This document shows positions 46,741-55,338 of a stretch of DNA of 64,000 bases, in pieces. Made by a program: the position numbers and the translations under genes. Positions within the stretch are counted from its first letter, which is position 1, and each line of letters starts with the position of its first letter. Source of the stretch: Chitinophaga terrae (ex Kim and Jung 2007) (GTDB lineage Bacteria > Bacteroidota > Bacteroidia > Chitinophagales > Chitinophagaceae); contig NZ_FNRL01000007.1 in NCBI RefSeq assembly GCF_900107795.1, positions 62,001 through 126,000 on the forward strand, written 5' to 3'. The notes beneath the pieces were generated by a model. It was not told the DNA's origin, did not search any database, and saw nothing but the letters and a program-made list of their open reading frames with translations.

Positions 46741-47790
46741 TTATTTCATCAGCGTGGCATAATACGCAGCGCCCCATAAAGCAGCTTTATCGTTTGCCAC
46801 GATATGTATCGGCACACTGCTCAATAACTCCGCCATTCGGTCGCTTTGCATATAATGATGATAGAATTCTCCTGTTTGCAGCAACTGGGAAATCCTTGGA
46901 GGTATGCCGCCGCCGAGGAATAGTCCGCCGGTTGCTTTCAGTTTCAACACCAGGTTACTGGATTCGCGGGCCAGGTAACGCACGAACAATTCCATGGTTT
47001 TATTACAGATCGGGATATCTGCTTCGATAGCGCCCTTGCTGATCTCGGCAGCTGCATCGCCATTGGCAATGGCAGTTCTTAAAGCGTAAGGTTCTTCAAG
47101 ACCTTTGACATCTCTCAGGAATTCAAAAATATCTTTTAATCCGGGTCCACTGATCACCCGTTCGGCGCTCACGATCTCATATTTGTCCTGCAGGTATCTC
47201 ATGAGCAGGATATCCAGGTCTGTTCGTGGTGCGAAATCTGTGTGCCCGCCCTCCGTAGGAAACGGATGATGCAATTTACCATCCCAGTATATTCCTGCCA
47301 TTCCCAAACCGGTTCCGGGTGCTATGATCGCCATGTTCCCGGCTGCATTCTTTTCACCGGTATGTATAGTGGTCAGGTGACTGGCGGATAACGTGGCCAA
47401 CCCGTATGCAGTTGCTTCCAGGTCGTTGATCAGCGCCACAGACTGCACACCGGTCGCCTTCCTGATATCCGCCTCGCTCAATGACCTGGAGAGATTGGTT
47501 AAATCCACTTCTCCGTCAACCACGGGCCCGGCAACGCCAATGCATATACGCTGGGGCGGAGTTTCGGGGCTTTCCGCGATAAATTCCCTGATCAATTCTG
47601 CGAAGTTTTCATGGTCTTTGGAGGCAAATTTCTCATCGCGGATCATGTCTAACTCTCCGTTTACCACGCTGCATATCGCAAGGTTTGTTTTGGTGCCGCC
47701 CAGGTCTCCCGCTACCAGGTAGATCTTTTCATTCTTCGCTTCCGGTGTAATAAAATGAGGTAAATACTGTTGCATCTCTGAAATCTGCAT
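46741..47790 (-). CDS. glk: Glucokinase
   Basis: A 349-residue sugar kinase of the bacterial glucokinase (Glk, PF02685) type that phosphorylates glucose with ATP. The phosphate-1 motif VAGDLGGTKTNLAICSV is at the N-terminus; then ICIGVAGPVVDGEVDLTN, ALINDLEATAYGL (catalytic Asp), IIAPGTGLGMA and the GGHTDFAPR segment with the zinc-less His/Asp sugar site. It could use glucose released by the nearby GH15 enzyme or trehalose turnover (inference from distance only). Confidence 0.94.
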   Translation of the reverse strand: MQISEMQQYLPHFITPEAKNEKIYLVAGDLGGTKTNLAICSVVNGELDMIRDEKFASKDHENFAELIREFIAESPETPPQRICIGVAGPVVDGEVDLTNLSRSLSEADIRKATGVQSVALINDLEATAYGLATLSASHLTTIHTGEKNAAGNMAIIAPGTGLGMAGIYWDGKLHHPFPTEGGHTDFAPRTDLDILLMRYLQDKYEIVSAERVISGPGLKDIFEFLRDVKGLEEPYALRTAIANGDAAAEISKGAIEADIPICNKTMELFVRYLARESSNLVLKLKATGGLFLGGGIPPRISQLLQTGEFYHHYMQSDRMAELLSSVPIHIVANDKAALWGAAYYATLMK

Positions 47791-47923
47791 TGTATCGGTC
47801 TTTTTACTAAAATAAGGTATTAGTTTGATACCTCTCGCAAATTAGTAATCCGCCCGGAAGTATGAAGCTTTTCCGGCGCTCCCAGCTTGCCGGGTGATAC
47901 TGCATCGTGTAAACAAGCCAACC

Positions 47924-48241
47924 TCACCGATCGTCTTCCATTACAATACACCCATTTCTCGCTAATCCGTCCAATAGTTCCCGTACAATGTGTTCTACGT
48001 CAGATCTTTTAGGCACTGGATTCTTCTGCAGGTAAAAGATCCGGGATTTATCAAAAAAGTCCACTAAATCATCGATGGTCGTATTATGATTTCTATTAGA
48101 ATGAATAAAGAAAAGAATCAATGAGTTTAGCCAATGATAGTCGGATATTCTCACAATATCGCCTGAAGAGTGTTTGTAAAGAACCCCATATGGTTCCTCA
48201 AAAAACACACGATCTCCATTTATTACTAATGTTCCCGTCAT
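47924..48241 (-). CDS. Small protein, possibly PqqD/RRE-like
   Basis: A 105-residue protein with no certain family. The pattern GVLYKHSSGDIVRISDYHWL, then a Thr-Ile-Asp-Asp-Leu helix, then DVEHIVRELLDGLARNGCIV is reminiscent of PqqD-like RiPP recognition elements (a β-hairpin, then helices, with a C-terminal helix ending in a short strand). It starts 5 bases after the SpaB_C-like gene, so the two form a two-gene operon. A leader-peptide-binding partner role is inference only. Confidence 0.5.
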   Translation of the reverse strand: MTGTLVINGDRVFFEEPYGVLYKHSSGDIVRISDYHWLNSLILFFIHSNRNHNTTIDDLVDFFDKSRIFYLQKNPVPKRSDVEHIVRELLDGLARNGCIVMEDDR

Positions 48242-48246
48242 ATATC

Positions 48247-49185
48247 TTATGAATTAATTTCTTGTTGCTTACGGGCGTCGACCGCAATATCTGATGCATT
48301 TAAGGTGTGTCGGGCAGCATTATAATACATATACAAAAATTCATAGACCAAGAGTTCATGCAGTCGTTCTTTATGTGTAATTAACCTGTTTAACATCATG
48401 TGAACCAGGCTCGACATGAGACTGAATGGGTCAATTGTTAACCTTTGCTCTTCTTTAAGCGCTGAAATAGCTTTCAATTGCTCATTCAACGCCGCTTTAC
48501 GCTGATTCAGCAACGGCATGATCTCCCTGAACCTGCCTGTCTGATCATTTTTCCTGTTCAATAACTCTGCAATGTCTTTTCTATGCAGCGCATATTTCTC
48601 GTTAACCTTTTTCATAAAGGGATCAAACTCCTTCTGGTATTCTTTCCGCACTGCGTCTGCAAAGTTGATTTTTTCCTGCAGCGTTAACCCCAGGTCAGAA
48701 AGCAGGTCATCTGTCAGGCGCAATCCGATCAAAAACGTGAGATTAGGATTGCTTCTGCGCTGTACATAGCCAATAATCGGCAAGGCAAATAAACTATCAA
48801 TAAAAAATATGGATTCACATATTTCCATAGATGTCGATCCATACCGTTCAATTTCTCTCGAGTAAGTATCTGGCTGTATTTTCCATATCAGGTTACCGTA
48901 TTCTGATTCGGAAATGGCAGAATTCAGAAGGTTTGATAACTCGCTTACTTTATCGGGGGTTGTAAGCAGGAAACGGAGCCTGATATGATAGTCCGGGTCC
49001 TGGTATTTAACAAAGAACCATTTGGAAGCAAGTCCCCCCTGCATGATCCTGTTCACCATTGGATGAATTACTTCACTCAGAATCAGGTCGGCAGAACTGA
49101 TGCCACAATAAAGCTTGACATAAAACCATTCGCTTCCCAATCCGAAATTTCTTTGCGGCAGATTAGCGATATCAAAGGTCACCAA
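48247..49185 (-). CDS. Stand-alone SpaB_C / thiopeptide-type bacteriocin biosynthesis domain protein
   Basis: A 312-residue protein matching the LanB C-terminal (elimination-type) domain throughout: FGLGSEWFYVKLYCGISSAD, GGLASKWFFVKYQDPDYHIR, LRFLL, and a C-terminal RLTIDPFSLMSSLVHMMLNR then YNAARHTLN. In class I lanthipeptide synthetases this domain removes glutamate from glutamylated Ser/Thr; relatives include thiopeptide elimination enzymes and pyridine synthases. The large LanB N-terminal domain, a LanC and a precursor are absent here. Only TTG 49185 or GTG 49182 can start it. Its start is 51 bases from the divergent GH15 start. Confidence 0.88.
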   Translation of the reverse strand: MVTFDIANLPQRNFGLGSEWFYVKLYCGISSADLILSEVIHPMVNRIMQGGLASKWFFVKYQDPDYHIRLRFLLTTPDKVSELSNLLNSAISESEYGNLIWKIQPDTYSREIERYGSTSMEICESIFFIDSLFALPIIGYVQRRSNPNLTFLIGLRLTDDLLSDLGLTLQEKINFADAVRKEYQKEFDPFMKKVNEKYALHRKDIAELLNRKNDQTGRFREIMPLLNQRKAALNEQLKAISALKEEQRLTIDPFSLMSSLVHMMLNRLITHKERLHELLVYEFLYMYYNAARHTLNASDIAVDARKQQEINS

Positions 49186-49236
49186 TACTGGAACAGCTTT
49201 TGCCTCAAGAAAGCCTGTAATTTAAACATATTCGAT

Positions 49237-51018
49237 ATGGAAAGACATACCTATCAGACTGGCATTATTGGCAACTGTGCGTTTATTGCACATATCAACA
49301 AAAATACCAACCTGGATTGGCTCTGCTGGCCCCGAATGGACAGTACTTTTATATTCGGCGGACTGCTGGATAAAGAAAAAGGCGGTGAATTTTCCATTCT
49401 TCCTGAAGGCGGTTATACTTCCTACCAGTACTATATGGAAAACACCAACGTGTTGTGTACGGAAATTACCACCTCTGAGGGAAGCTACAGGATCACCGAC
49501 TACGCGCCCCGGTTCTACCAGTACGAACGTTTCTTTAAACCGTTGATGATGATCCGCAAAGTTGAGCCCCTGGAAGGCTCGCCGAGGATCAGGGTTAAAT
49601 GTCGCCCCGTTTGCGATTATGGCGCTTTCCAGCTAAAAGCCATGCGAGGCAGCAGCCATATCGAATTTGCAGGATGTGATGAAAATATCCGGTTAACTAC
49701 GAATATCCCTGTCAGTTACCTGTTCGATCAAGAGTATTTTGTACTGAACGATACCCGTTACCTGGTGCTGACTTACGGACGCCCGCTGGAAGCCGCCCTG
49801 GTAAGTACCGCAGAACATTTCTTAAGGGAAACCATTATTTACTGGCGCTCCTGGATCAAGCAATCTTCCATCGCCAATTATTTCCAGCCTTACGTGATCC
49901 GCTCGGCCCTCACCCTGAAAATACACCAATACGAAGATACAGGCGCTATTATAGCCGCCAGCACCACCAGTTTGCCCGAATTTCCAAACAGTGGCCGAAA
50001 CTGGGACTACCGTTATTGCTGGATGCGTGACACTTATTACGTGATCACCGCGTTGAATCACATTGGGCATTTCGAGGAAATGGAAAGATATTTCGGGTAT
50101 ATAACGGATATCTCCTTTTCCGGCGAAATGCGCTACCAACCGCTGTATGGGATTACCGGACAAAAAACGCTGACTGAAAATATACTTCCTGAACTGGATG
50201 GTTATTTAGGTAACAAGCCTGTACGAATTGGAAACCAGGCATATGAGCATATACAGAACGATATCTACGGCCAGGTCCTGATCTCAATGCTCCCCCTATA
50301 TACTGATCACCGTTTCATCTTCTCGGAAAGAAAAGATTCTGCCAGGTGGATAGAATTACTTCTGAATAAAATAGAAAGGACCATCGATGAAAAAGACGCG
50401 GGGATCTGGGAGTTCAGGAATATGGCTAACATCCATTGCTATACGAACCTGTTCCAGTGGGCAGGCTGCAGCGCCGCAGAAAAAATGGCTAAGACCATCG
50501 GTAACGAGAACCTGCTGAAACGCGCTTCTGCCCTGAAAGCTAAAGCCGCCGCCCATATAGAAAGTTGTTATGATCCTGAAAGAAAGGTCTATACCAATGC
50601 CGCTGGCGGTAAAGACCTGGATGCCAGCACCCTGCAACTCATTATGATGAATTACCTGGACCCTTCTTCTCAAAGAGCCCGGGATCACCTGGCTGCACTT
50701 GAAAAAGAACTGAAAACACCGGAAGGACTTTTCTACAGGTACCGGCATGCCGATGATTTCGGAAAACCTCATACCACTTTCCTCGTGTGTGCATTCTGGT
50801 ATGTAGAGGCATTAGCCTGTGTAGGCAGACTGGAAGATGCTCAAAGAGAATTTGCACAACTGCTGCAATATTCCAATCACCTGCTTTTATTCAGTGAAGA
50901 CGTAGAATCTGCCAACGGCAGTCAATGGGGTAACTTCCCTCAGGCATATAGCCATGTAGGGTTAATGAACGCAGCATATCGCATAGCCATGAAAATGGAT
51001 ATGCCTATATTCCTGTAA
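49237..51018 (+). CDS. Glycoside hydrolase family 15 protein (trehalase/glucoamylase-like)
   Basis: A 593-residue GH15 enzyme. The N-terminal super-sandwich segment (TGIIGNCAFIAHINKN, DWLCWPRMDS) is followed by an (α/α)6 barrel with GRNWDYRYCWMRDTYYVITA (acid Glu/Asp region), AWIELLLNKIERTIDEKDAG-type helices and LLLFSEDVESANG / GNFPQAYSHVGLMNAA (base region). GH15 enzymes next to trehalose-phosphate synthase genes often act as trehalases. The open frame reaches back to 48985 through the divergent gene; ATG 49237 gives the family N-terminus. Confidence 0.92.
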   Translation: MERHTYQTGIIGNCAFIAHINKNTNLDWLCWPRMDSTFIFGGLLDKEKGGEFSILPEGGYTSYQYYMENTNVLCTEITTSEGSYRITDYAPRFYQYERFFKPLMMIRKVEPLEGSPRIRVKCRPVCDYGAFQLKAMRGSSHIEFAGCDENIRLTTNIPVSYLFDQEYFVLNDTRYLVLTYGRPLEAALVSTAEHFLRETIIYWRSWIKQSSIANYFQPYVIRSALTLKIHQYEDTGAIIAASTTSLPEFPNSGRNWDYRYCWMRDTYYVITALNHIGHFEEMERYFGYITDISFSGEMRYQPLYGITGQKTLTENILPELDGYLGNKPVRIGNQAYEHIQNDIYGQVLISMLPLYTDHRFIFSERKDSARWIELLLNKIERTIDEKDAGIWEFRNMANIHCYTNLFQWAGCSAAEKMAKTIGNENLLKRASALKAKAAAHIESCYDPERKVYTNAAGGKDLDASTLQLIMMNYLDPSSQRARDHLAALEKELKTPEGLFYRYRHADDFGKPHTTFLVCAFWYVEALACVGRLEDAQREFAQLLQYSNHLLLFSEDVESANGSQWGNFPQAYSHVGLMNAAYRIAMKMDMPIFL

Positions 51019-51030
51019 AACATATAACTT

Positions 51031-51082
51031 AAAAAATAAGGAGCGGAGATCCAGATGTACAGGTCTCCGCTCCTTATTTTTT
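51031..51082. terminator. Strong bidirectional terminator
   Basis: A perfect 19-bp stem (51031-51049 with 51064-51082) with AAAAAATAAGGAGCGGAGA as the left arm. A-runs and T-runs flank it on both sides, so it serves both convergent genes. Confidence 0.93.
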
Positions 51083-51094
51083 GCGAGCAATTAT

Positions 51095-53272
51095 TTAGGA
51101 TTTAGGCAGCGTGCGCAGGAAATGCCTTACTTCGTGGTAGCTACGCAGGTAGTACTGTGCAGCAGATACCTGGCTTCCTACTTTGATGGTAGTGGCTTCT
51201 AAGGGAAGCGCTTTAAAGATATCTTCATCTGTCACATCATCTCCCATAGCCATTATGAAATCATAGGGCTGATGATTCAACCAGCTCAATGCAGCTTTTC
51301 CTTTATTGATCTCTATATTCTTTACTTCTATCACTTTATCGCCAGGCAGCACCTGCAGGCCTTTTTCTACAGTAAAATAGCGAAGGGTGTTCATTAATTC
51401 ATTCGCTCTCAGTTCTCCCAATCCGGATTCCACCTTCCGGTAATGCCAAACCAGCGAAAAGCTTTTCTCTTCTATAAAAGCGCCAGGGGTACGGTCTGTA
51501 GCCAGTTCCATGATTGGCAGGATCTCTTTTTTCCAGGTATCGCTTAAGCCGGGGAGCTGGTACCACTCTCCTTCCTTTGTCTTCTGCCAGGCGCCGTGTT
51601 CGGCAATAAGATCCAGTTTCAGATGCCCGAACCATTCTCCAAGAGTTACATGATTCCGGCCACTGATGATCACCACATCATTTCCGGGAACAGAAGATAA
51701 CTCTCTCAGGAGCTGGTACAGGTCCTGGTCTGGCGAGGCCTGGTCGATATTCGACTGGAACCCTACCAGGGTACCATCGTAATCCAGGAAAATGATCCGT
51801 CGTTTGGCAACCTGGTATTGGTGCCTGATCAGTGTAGCCGTTTCCTGGCTTACCCTGCGGGCCAGCATATTCTGCTGCATTTCATTCACTTCCCTTAAAC
51901 GGGTCATGAACAGCTTCACCCAGTGGTTGACATTAAACTTGGCCACTACTGTACGCATGGCCTTCATCCTTCTCTCCTGCTCTGCTTTCGGCATATTGAT
52001 CGCCTCCACAATGGAGCGGGTAATAGCGCCAATATTATTCGGGTTAACGATGAGCGCATCAATTAATTCTTTAGATGCCCCAGCCATTTCACTGAGGATC
52101 AGTACACCATCGTTGTTATTGCGGCTGGCCACATACTCCTTGCTAACGAGGTTCATTCCATCGCGCATCGGCGTCACCAGGCAGATATCAGCGAAGTTGT
52201 AAAGCGCAGATAAGGTTTCTATAGGGAACGACCTGTAAAAATATTGTATAGGATGCCAGGCAAGTGTTCTGAAACGGGCATTGATATTGCCTACCAGTTT
52301 ATCTATCTCGTCCCGCAGGTCTTTGTACTGCGGTACTGTATCTCTTGACGGTACGACGATCATATACAGTACAACTTTACCGATATATTCCGGGTGTAAT
52401 TGAAGCAACAGCTCAAAGGCCTGTAAACGCTGGAGTATCCCCTTGCTGTAGTCGAGCCGGTCGATCGAGAGCACCAGTTTTTCCTGCTGGAAGTTTTCTT
52501 TGAGTCTCTCCATCTGCTTCTGTACTTCCGGATCGCTTCCCAGTTTCGAATACTTTTCGAAATCAATACCCATAGGAAATGTTTCCACTACAATGGCCCT
52601 GTCGTTATAGGAAACAACGTTGGCTGAAGTCTGGGCTGGCAGGATCCTGCTCACTGCGTTCAGGAAATGACGGGTATCGTCAAATGTATGGAAGCCCATC
52701 AGGTCGGCGCCTAACATCCCTTCCAGGATTTCGGCCCGCCAGGGGATTAACCTGAATAATTCGAACGAAGGGAAAGGTATATGCTGGAAGAAACCAATGG
52801 AGATCTCGGGAAGTTCGGCACGCAGCATTCCCGGCAACAGGAGCAGCTGGTAGTCGTGTATCCAGATGATGTCTCCCGGGTCGGCTATCTTCAAAATAAT
52901 ATCCCTGAATTTTTTATTCACCTGGTAATAGGCATCCCAATAGCCCTGGTCGTAGCGGGCATAAACGCCCATATAGTGGAAAACCGGCCACAGTGTTTCA
53001 TTGGAAAACCCTTCATAATAGTTATTTATTTCATCCTGAGATAAGAAAACAGGCAACAGGTTCATTTTCCTCAGTTGCTTCGTAACAGTCTCCTGCTCTT
53101 TCGGATCGGAAATTTCCTGGCCGGGCCATCCCACCCAGATGTTGTTTCCTTCGCGGTAAATAGAGCCTAATCCGGTGGCTAAGCCGCCTTCACTTGGCTG
53201 TAAATTGTATTCACCATTCGATTCAGAGATTTTTACTGGCAACCTGTTCGATACAATAATAGTCTTTCGCAT
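51095..53272 (-). CDS. otsAB: Fused trehalose-6-phosphate synthase / phosphatase
   Basis: A 725-residue bifunctional enzyme that makes trehalose from UDP-glucose and glucose-6-phosphate in two steps. The N-terminal GT20 synthase (1-~470) has [47 protein letters not shown] and [20 protein letters not shown]. The C-terminal HAD phosphatase (~490-725) has [12 protein letters not shown] with the Asp nucleophile near 494 and [11 protein letters not shown]. The two domains are fused as in eukaryotic and some bacterial enzymes. It is convergent with the GH15 gene, suggesting a synthesis/turnover pair for trehalose. Confidence 0.95.
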   Translation of the reverse strand: MRKTIIVSNRLPVKISESNGEYNLQPSEGGLATGLGSIYREGNNIWVGWPGQEISDPKEQETVTKQLRKMNLLPVFLSQDEINNYYEGFSNETLWPVFHYMGVYARYDQGYWDAYYQVNKKFRDIILKIADPGDIIWIHDYQLLLLPGMLRAELPEISIGFFQHIPFPSFELFRLIPWRAEILEGMLGADLMGFHTFDDTRHFLNAVSRILPAQTSANVVSYNDRAIVVETFPMGIDFEKYSKLGSDPEVQKQMERLKENFQQEKLVLSIDRLDYSKGILQRLQAFELLLQLHPEYIGKVVLYMIVVPSRDTVPQYKDLRDEIDKLVGNINARFRTLAWHPIQYFYRSFPIETLSALYNFADICLVTPMRDGMNLVSKEYVASRNNNDGVLILSEMAGASKELIDALIVNPNNIGAITRSIVEAINMPKAEQERRMKAMRTVVAKFNVNHWVKLFMTRLREVNEMQQNMLARRVSQETATLIRHQYQVAKRRIIFLDYDGTLVGFQSNIDQASPDQDLYQLLRELSSVPGNDVVIISGRNHVTLGEWFGHLKLDLIAEHGAWQKTKEGEWYQLPGLSDTWKKEILPIMELATDRTPGAFIEEKSFSLVWHYRKVESGLGELRANELMNTLRYFTVEKGLQVLPGDKVIEVKNIEINKGKAALSWLNHQPYDFIMAMGDDVTDEDIFKALPLEATTIKVGSQVSAAQYYLRSYHEVRHFLRTLPKS

Positions 53273-53492
53273 AGTCAGTTTATATAATCTATTATCAAAT
53301 TACTTTCAATCGAGTCAGCACCAACAAAACAAAAAATGCACCCAAAAGAGCGGAACCGTATTAACAGTATGTAAAGTGCAGCGAAAGCGGCGGTGGTTCA
53401 TCAACAGGGTTATCCCGGAGCGGGATAAAGGCCGAGCCCGTATAAGCGTGATACTTGCAAGATAGCCTTTTTCAGGGGTAAAAGGAAGGAAA
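53273..53492 (+). other. Structured-looking intergenic sequence, possible ncRNA
   Basis: Between the otsAB start and the EamA-side terminator. It is GC-richer than typical spacers and holds several short hairpins (TTATCCCG/CGGGATAA around GAG; GTATAAGCGTGATAC; CTTGCAAG). Small frames on both strands have no family features. I do not recognise a known riboswitch or RNA; an unannotated RNA is possible. Confidence 0.3.
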
Positions 53493-53532
53493 AAGCAGAT
53501 ATTTTGTCGAAATACACGATATATCTGCTTCT
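53491..53532 (-). terminator. Terminator of the CGNR/EamA operon
   Basis: AAGCAGATAT pairs with ATATCTGCTT; on the minus strand the stem runs into TTTTTCC. It follows the EamA stop codon directly. Confidence 0.75.
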
Positions 53533-53539
53533 TTATCAA

Positions 53540-54451
53540 TTATTTACTTGTCTTTTTTCCTAATGTCATCAAAACAACGCCTGAAATGACAATCGCAGCG
53601 GCTACCCCAACTATCGGGCTTAATGCCTCTTTTCCTACCAGGAAACCTAAGATCAGGGCCACAATAGGGTTCACATAAGCGTAGGTGGCAGTTAACCTGG
53701 GCGGGGCATTTTTTGATAACCAGCTGTAAGAGCCGAAACCTACAAGCGAACCTACAAACACCAGGTAGAAATATGCCAGGATGCCTTCTGAGGTATTTTG
53801 GGAAATGGTATTAATGGCGCCTGGCTCCATCAAAAAGCTCAGCAACAAGGCAAACACTCCGCCTGTGAACATCTGGATACCGGTGCCTGTCAACTGCGCC
53901 GGCATAGGCAAACGCTTGATCAGCAAGGTGCCCAGCGCCCAACTGATACAGCCGCCTGTTACCACGGCTACCGGCCATAAAGGATATTCCCTGGTTTCGT
54001 GGTGCGAGCCAAATGGATTAAACAACAGGAACAAGCCGCAAAAGCCCACCCCAATTCCAAGTAATGTGAGCGTTGAAGGCCGTTGTTTGCTGAAAAATGC
54101 CCAATCAAACCCAATAATCCAGGCAGGTACCGCTGCTACTAATAGCGCTACCAATCCCGAGGGCATATAATGCACCCCTAAAGCGGTAACTGTATTACCC
54201 ATTCCAATGAGCATAACGCCTATCAGCATCGCCGACAGCAATTGTTTTCTTTCAGGCCATGTCTTCTCTTTAATAATACCTATTGTCAGCATAATAGCTC
54301 CCGCGAGCAAAAAGCGAACAGCAGACAACATAAAGGGCGGGATGACCCCGGTGGCGATCTTCATTCCCAGGTAGGTTGATCCCCAGATAATGTAAACAGC
54401 TAACAAACATGCTACGAGCTTAGATGCATAGTTTCCTTTAAGATTGGTCAT
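53540..54451 (-). CDS. EamA/DMT-family exporter (RhaT/YedA-like)
   Basis: A 303-residue protein with ten hydrophobic helices in two EamA repeats (about 12-140 and 155-295). The start YIIWGSTYLGMKIATGVIPP and the segments ALGVHYMPSGLVALLVAAVP and LTATYAYVNPIVALILGFLV are typical. It probably exports a metabolite such as an amino acid or nucleoside. Its start overlaps the end of the CGNR regulator by 4 bases, so the two are translationally coupled, and the regulator may sense the exported compound (inference). Confidence 0.93.
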   Translation of the reverse strand: MTNLKGNYASKLVACLLAVYIIWGSTYLGMKIATGVIPPFMLSAVRFLLAGAIMLTIGIIKEKTWPERKQLLSAMLIGVMLIGMGNTVTALGVHYMPSGLVALLVAAVPAWIIGFDWAFFSKQRPSTLTLLGIGVGFCGLFLLFNPFGSHHETREYPLWPVAVVTGGCISWALGTLLIKRLPMPAQLTGTGIQMFTGGVFALLLSFLMEPGAINTISQNTSEGILAYFYLVFVGSLVGFGSYSWLSKNAPPRLTATYAYVNPIVALILGFLVGKEALSPIVGVAAAIVISGVVLMTLGKKTSK

Positions 54452-55062
54452 TGTTTCTTCTTTTTATTTTTCTGGTAATTCCGGGTAACTTTATCTATAT
54501 CCCCGCAGGTGGACATACTGCACCATTTCCTTGACTGGTTTTTGCTTTTGTCGAGGAACAGCCAGCCGCATGCGGGACATTCCTTTAATTGCTTCAGCTC
54601 GTCGGAGGTCAACAACCCGGCGGCCGATTTTACCGGCCACCAATATAATTGCTCCGGAGCCGGCGCATTAAAATGAAGGACGCCCGCTCCCCTGTTCCAC
54701 CCCATTTCAAGGTTAGAAAATGCTTCAGCAATGAAAGCATTGAATTGCAATTGCACATCAGTTGCAGGATTTTTTCGCTGCAAGATGGCTGTAAAAATGT
54801 CATACAACAGTTCTCTCAGTTGCAATGATTTTGCAAAAACCGCTGCCGCTTTTTGCGGGTAATCCTTTCCTAACCGTTCAATGGTATGCAGCAATTTTGG
54901 AGTCAGCATTTTCGTGTGCTCGTACCAGGCAACCAGCGATTTGAAATCTGCCAGGTAATCATGGAAAGTTTCGCGGTTCCGGTAATCAACCGTATTCACA
55001 AAATCCAGGCAAAAAATACCGCCGTCTAAACGCAGTGATTGAATGCTCTTGGTGGCTAACAT
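54448..55062 (-). CDS. CGNR zinc-finger / ABATE-domain regulator
   Basis: A 204-residue putative regulator. The N-terminal ABATE domain starts LRLDGGIFCLDFVNTVDYRN. The C-terminal zinc finger is CPACGWLFLDKSKNQSRKWC then SMSTCGDIDK, where the usual CGNR reads CGDI. Four zinc cysteines are preserved. Basic residues (KKKKQ) end the protein. It is coupled to the EamA exporter gene. I chose ATG 55062, 24 bases downstream of an exact -7 element. Confidence 0.9.
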   Translation of the reverse strand: MLATKSIQSLRLDGGIFCLDFVNTVDYRNRETFHDYLADFKSLVAWYEHTKMLTPKLLHTIERLGKDYPQKAAAVFAKSLQLRELLYDIFTAILQRKNPATDVQLQFNAFIAEAFSNLEMGWNRGAGVLHFNAPAPEQLYWWPVKSAAGLLTSDELKQLKECPACGWLFLDKSKNQSRKWCSMSTCGDIDKVTRNYQKNKKKKQ

Positions 55063-55086
55063 ATACTCCTGTTTAAGTGATGAATA

Positions 55087-55094
55087 CAAAGATA
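55087..55094 (-). promoter_or_regulatory. Likely promoter -7 element of the CGNR/EamA operon
   Basis: On the minus strand this reads TATCTTTG, an exact TAnnTTTG match 24 bases before the start codon. Confidence 0.5.
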
Positions 55095-55231
55095 AGAGAA
55101 TTACTTAACCACCAAAACTTATTTTACTGGTTAATAAAAATCAGGGGTTTTATGTATGTTTCCGGCAACTAAAGTATCGCTATAGACCAAATAATAAAAT
55201 AAGTTTAAATTCAATTAGTTATAAACTGAAA

Positions 55232-55254
55232 ATAGCCTTCAAAAAGAAGGCTAT
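55232..55254 (-). terminator. Hairpin downstream of the GT-C-like gene
   Basis: ATAGCCTTC / GAAGGCTAT, a perfect 9-bp stem with a 5-base A-rich loop, 84 bases after the stop codon at 55339. Confidence 0.6.
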
Positions 55255-55338
55255 CCCCAGCTATACTGATATAATTTTACCATGAAGATTTACGAAGATC
55301 CGGAGTAAATCGATTCATTTCTCCACAAGATACATAAA

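Noticed and set aside
46559-46762. 67-codon plus-strand frame
   Set aside because: Overlaps the 21/22-bp palindrome and the end of glk; no family features.
48985-49236. Upstream extension of the GH15 reading frame
   Set aside because: It runs antisense through the SpaB_C-like gene; the GH15 family N-terminus begins at ATG 49237.
53175-53465. 96-codon plus-strand and 74-codon minus-strand frames in the otsAB/EamA spacer
   Set aside because: Cysteine/arginine-rich random-looking translations; better explained as structured spacer.
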